Shown: piece by piece, positions 31,594 through 32,906 of the stretch | Layout: every line of letters begins with the position of its first letter | Position numbering within the stretch: position 1 is the stretch's first letter | Origin: Desulfobacterales bacterium | Lineage (GTDB): Bacteria > Desulfobacterota > Desulfobacteria > Desulfobacterales > Desulfatibacillaceae | DNA: 32,906 nucleotides | Direction: 5' to 3' | Assembly: GCA_020060085.1 (NCBI GenBank) | Contig: JAGVAW010000094.1 | Coordinates: forward strand, 1 to 32,906 | Notes under the pieces: model-generated | Seen by the model: only the letters and a program-made list of their open reading frames with translations | Database searches by the model: none | Told to the model about the DNA's origin: nothing | Position numbers and translations under genes: made by a program

Positions 31594-32118
31594 ATGAAAA
31601 AGTTGGCTTTGGTTTTGGCTTTGCTTGCTGCGGTGTTCATGGTGGGTCCCCAGGCTGCTCTGGCGGCAAGCCCCATTCAGATCGCCCTTTTCAACCCCAT
31701 TCAGATCATCAATGAGAACAACTCCATTGCAGGTCTGCGCTTGAACTTCATCTACGGCGTGAACCAGGATGTCACCGGCCTGGATCTTGGCCTTATCAAT
31801 CAGGTTCATGGGGATTTCAAAGGCATCCAGTTTGGTCTGGCAAGCATTGTGGGCGGAGATGCAACCGGCTGGCAGGATAGCTGGATCAACATTGTTGAAG
31901 GAACCCAGAAGGGCCTTCAGTGGGGCATTTACAACCAGTCCAACGCAACTGTCGGCTGGCAGTGGGGCCTCATCAACAAGAGCTATGATGCACGGGGCCT
32001 TCAGCTTGGCCTGGTGAACTGGGCCGAGAAGCTTCACGGCCTGCAGATAGGCATTGCCAACATCAACAACACGCCCAACCCCTTCAGGTTCTTCCCCATT
32101 GTGAACTGGTCCTTCTAG
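31594..32118 (+). CDS. secreted LA_2272-like surface repeat protein
   Basis: The start follows GGAGGAGGA, a very strong SD; it gives 174 residues with a signal peptide (MKKLALVLALLAAVFMVGPQAALAAS). The mature part is a string of short Gly/aromatic repeats: GLRLNFIYG, GLDLGLINQ, GIQFGLASI, GLQWGIYNQ, WQWGLINKS, GLQLGLVNW and GLQIGIANI. This is the pattern of LA_2272-type surface repeat proteins, thought to be beta-rich; the function is unknown. It ends FFPIVNWSF, with a C-terminal Phe as in many outer-membrane beta proteins. It has a candidate promoter, a long leader and a strong terminator, so it is a single-gene unit likely to be well expressed. Confidence 0.8.
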   Translation: MKKLALVLALLAAVFMVGPQAALAASPIQIALFNPIQIINENNSIAGLRLNFIYGVNQDVTGLDLGLINQVHGDFKGIQFGLASIVGGDATGWQDSWINIVEGTQKGLQWGIYNQSNATVGWQWGLINKSYDARGLQLGLVNWAEKLHGLQIGIANINNTPNPFRFFPIVNWSF

Positions 32119-32148
32119 TTCAACAGGCCAGCTTACAAACAGTATTTT

Positions 32149-32177
32149 AAGCCCGCCGGAAACGGCGGGCTTTTTTT
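32149..32177 (+). terminator. strong intrinsic terminator after the repeat-protein gene
   Basis: AAGCCCGCCG and CGGCGGGCTT form a perfect 10-bp stem with a GAAA tetraloop, followed by a run of T. Confidence 0.92.
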
Positions 32178-32327
32178 GTGCTGCCCGGAAAGCCAAAAAG
32201 CGCCTTGAGGCAGCCATGCTTTTCGTGTTAGCGTAATTTTGTCAAAATGGAGCCGGTGAATATATCCCGGCAGGTTTGGCAACCAAAACATTGTTCTTAA
32301 AACAACAAGTTATAAGGGCGGGGATAA

Positions 32328-32906
32328 ATGACAAAATACTTTATTGGCGGCAAGGAATACCACCCCGGCGATTATGAGGGCCACAAGCAGGATGCCCAAA
32401 ATCTGGCAGACAGGTACATAAGCCAGTGGGAGAAAACCCCTGCCAGAGATGCCTGTAGCCTTGTGGTGATTCCCCCTTCCATCTGCATTTCGCGCAAAAT
32501 AGGCTCCGGTGCGCTGGAAATTGCGGATATGGTGGGCCGCCAGCTTGGCCTTACGGTTGTGGATAGGGAGATTATTGACCACATTGCCCGCACCAGGGAG
32601 CTTTCCCGCAAAACGGTTGACTGCTTTGACGAGAAGTATCCCGGCAGAATAAAGGAGCTTTTAGGGGCCATTTTGGGGGAAAAGTCCTTTGTGATGAGCG
32701 ACTTCACCCGCCAGCTCTTTACCACGGTCTATTCCATTGCCGGGCTTAACAGCAGCATTTTCGTGGGCCGTGGCACACATCTTTTTCTGCCCAGAGAGAG
32801 GATTCTGGCGGTTCGCATTGTTGCTGGCCAGGAATTTCGGGCCAAGCGCCTTGCCCAGGTTTTGGATGTGCCCGAAAAGGAGGCCAGTGCCAAGCTGGAA
32901 AAGATC
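32328..32906 (+). CDS. cytidylate kinase-like family protein, partial (right edge)
   Basis: This ORF is missing from the track because it has no stop in the window; it reads for 193 codons from ATG 32328. The translation contains ICISRKIGSGALEIADMVGRQLGLTVVDREIIDHIA, the P-loop and following helix of the cytidylate kinase-like family, and later SSIFVGRGTHLFLP and AVRIVAGQEFRAKRLAQVL, also typical. The P-loop is SRKIGSGA rather than the more common SRQ-GSGG. The substrate of this family is often unknown, so a CMP kinase role should not be assumed. An N-terminal segment of 45 residues precedes the kinase core. SD is a weak GGGCGGGG. Confidence 0.85.
   Translation, partial: MTKYFIGGKEYHPGDYEGHKQDAQNLADRYISQWEKTPARDACSLVVIPPSICISRKIGSGALEIADMVGRQLGLTVVDREIIDHIARTRELSRKTVDCFDEKYPGRIKELLGAILGEKSFVMSDFTRQLFTTVYSIAGLNSSIFVGRGTHLFLPRERILAVRIVAGQEFRAKRLAQVLDVPEKEASAKLEKI

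Overview
This 32.9 kb chromosomal segment looks like an anaerobic, sulfur-cycling deltaproteobacterium (Desulfobacterota, perhaps Desulfobacteraceae-like). The lineage is inferred from gene content: an octaheme cytochrome with signal peptide, rubrerythrin, a DUF362 protein, a Ros/MucR regulator, a Thi4 thiazole synthase of the sulfide-using type, and the block thrS-infC-rpmI-rplT-pheS-pheT-merR. No tRNA, rRNA, CRISPR array, transposase or phage gene was seen. The last gene, a cytidylate kinase-like protein, runs off the right edge.

Left part (1-5.8 kb): a DUF362 protein diverges from an octaheme hydroxylamine-oxidoreductase-like cytochrome. A large stem-loop follows, then a pair of exported small proteins rich in Met/His (one a DUF305 protein) that suggest metal, probably copper, handling in the periplasm. 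A saccharopine-dehydrogenase-like oxidoreductase lies on the other strand.

Middle (5.9-20 kb): the most unusual unit is a two-gene set on the minus strand. An orphan TRAP-type solute-binding protein (DctP family) is followed by an RND/MMPL transporter whose C-terminus carries a cyclic-nucleotide-binding-like domain and a GGDEF-like domain that has lost its catalytic motif. Next come a secreted coiled-coil protein of unknown function, an XPB-like SF2 helicase, a chalcone-isomerase-like secreted protein, an HD-domain protein followed by an intact PAS-GGDEF diguanylate cyclase, a secreted TPR protein, a TPR lipoprotein and rubrerythrin.

Right part (20-32.9 kb): a TPP riboswitch with a visible terminator/antiterminator switch precedes thi4 and thiE. 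A small lipoprotein and a Ros/MucR regulator follow. Then comes the translation operon, where infC appears to start at AUA behind a perfect Shine-Dalgarno sequence and a possible attenuator sits between rplT and pheS. After pheT there are two long perfect stem-loops, a small MerR-like regulator, a secreted repeat protein with its own leader and strong terminator, and the partial kinase.

Many starts in this window are TTG (six proposed, counting pheS and the helicase). Several ORF-track starts were moved downstream to the codon with a Shine-Dalgarno sequence. All family assignments come from reading the translations by eye; no search was run.
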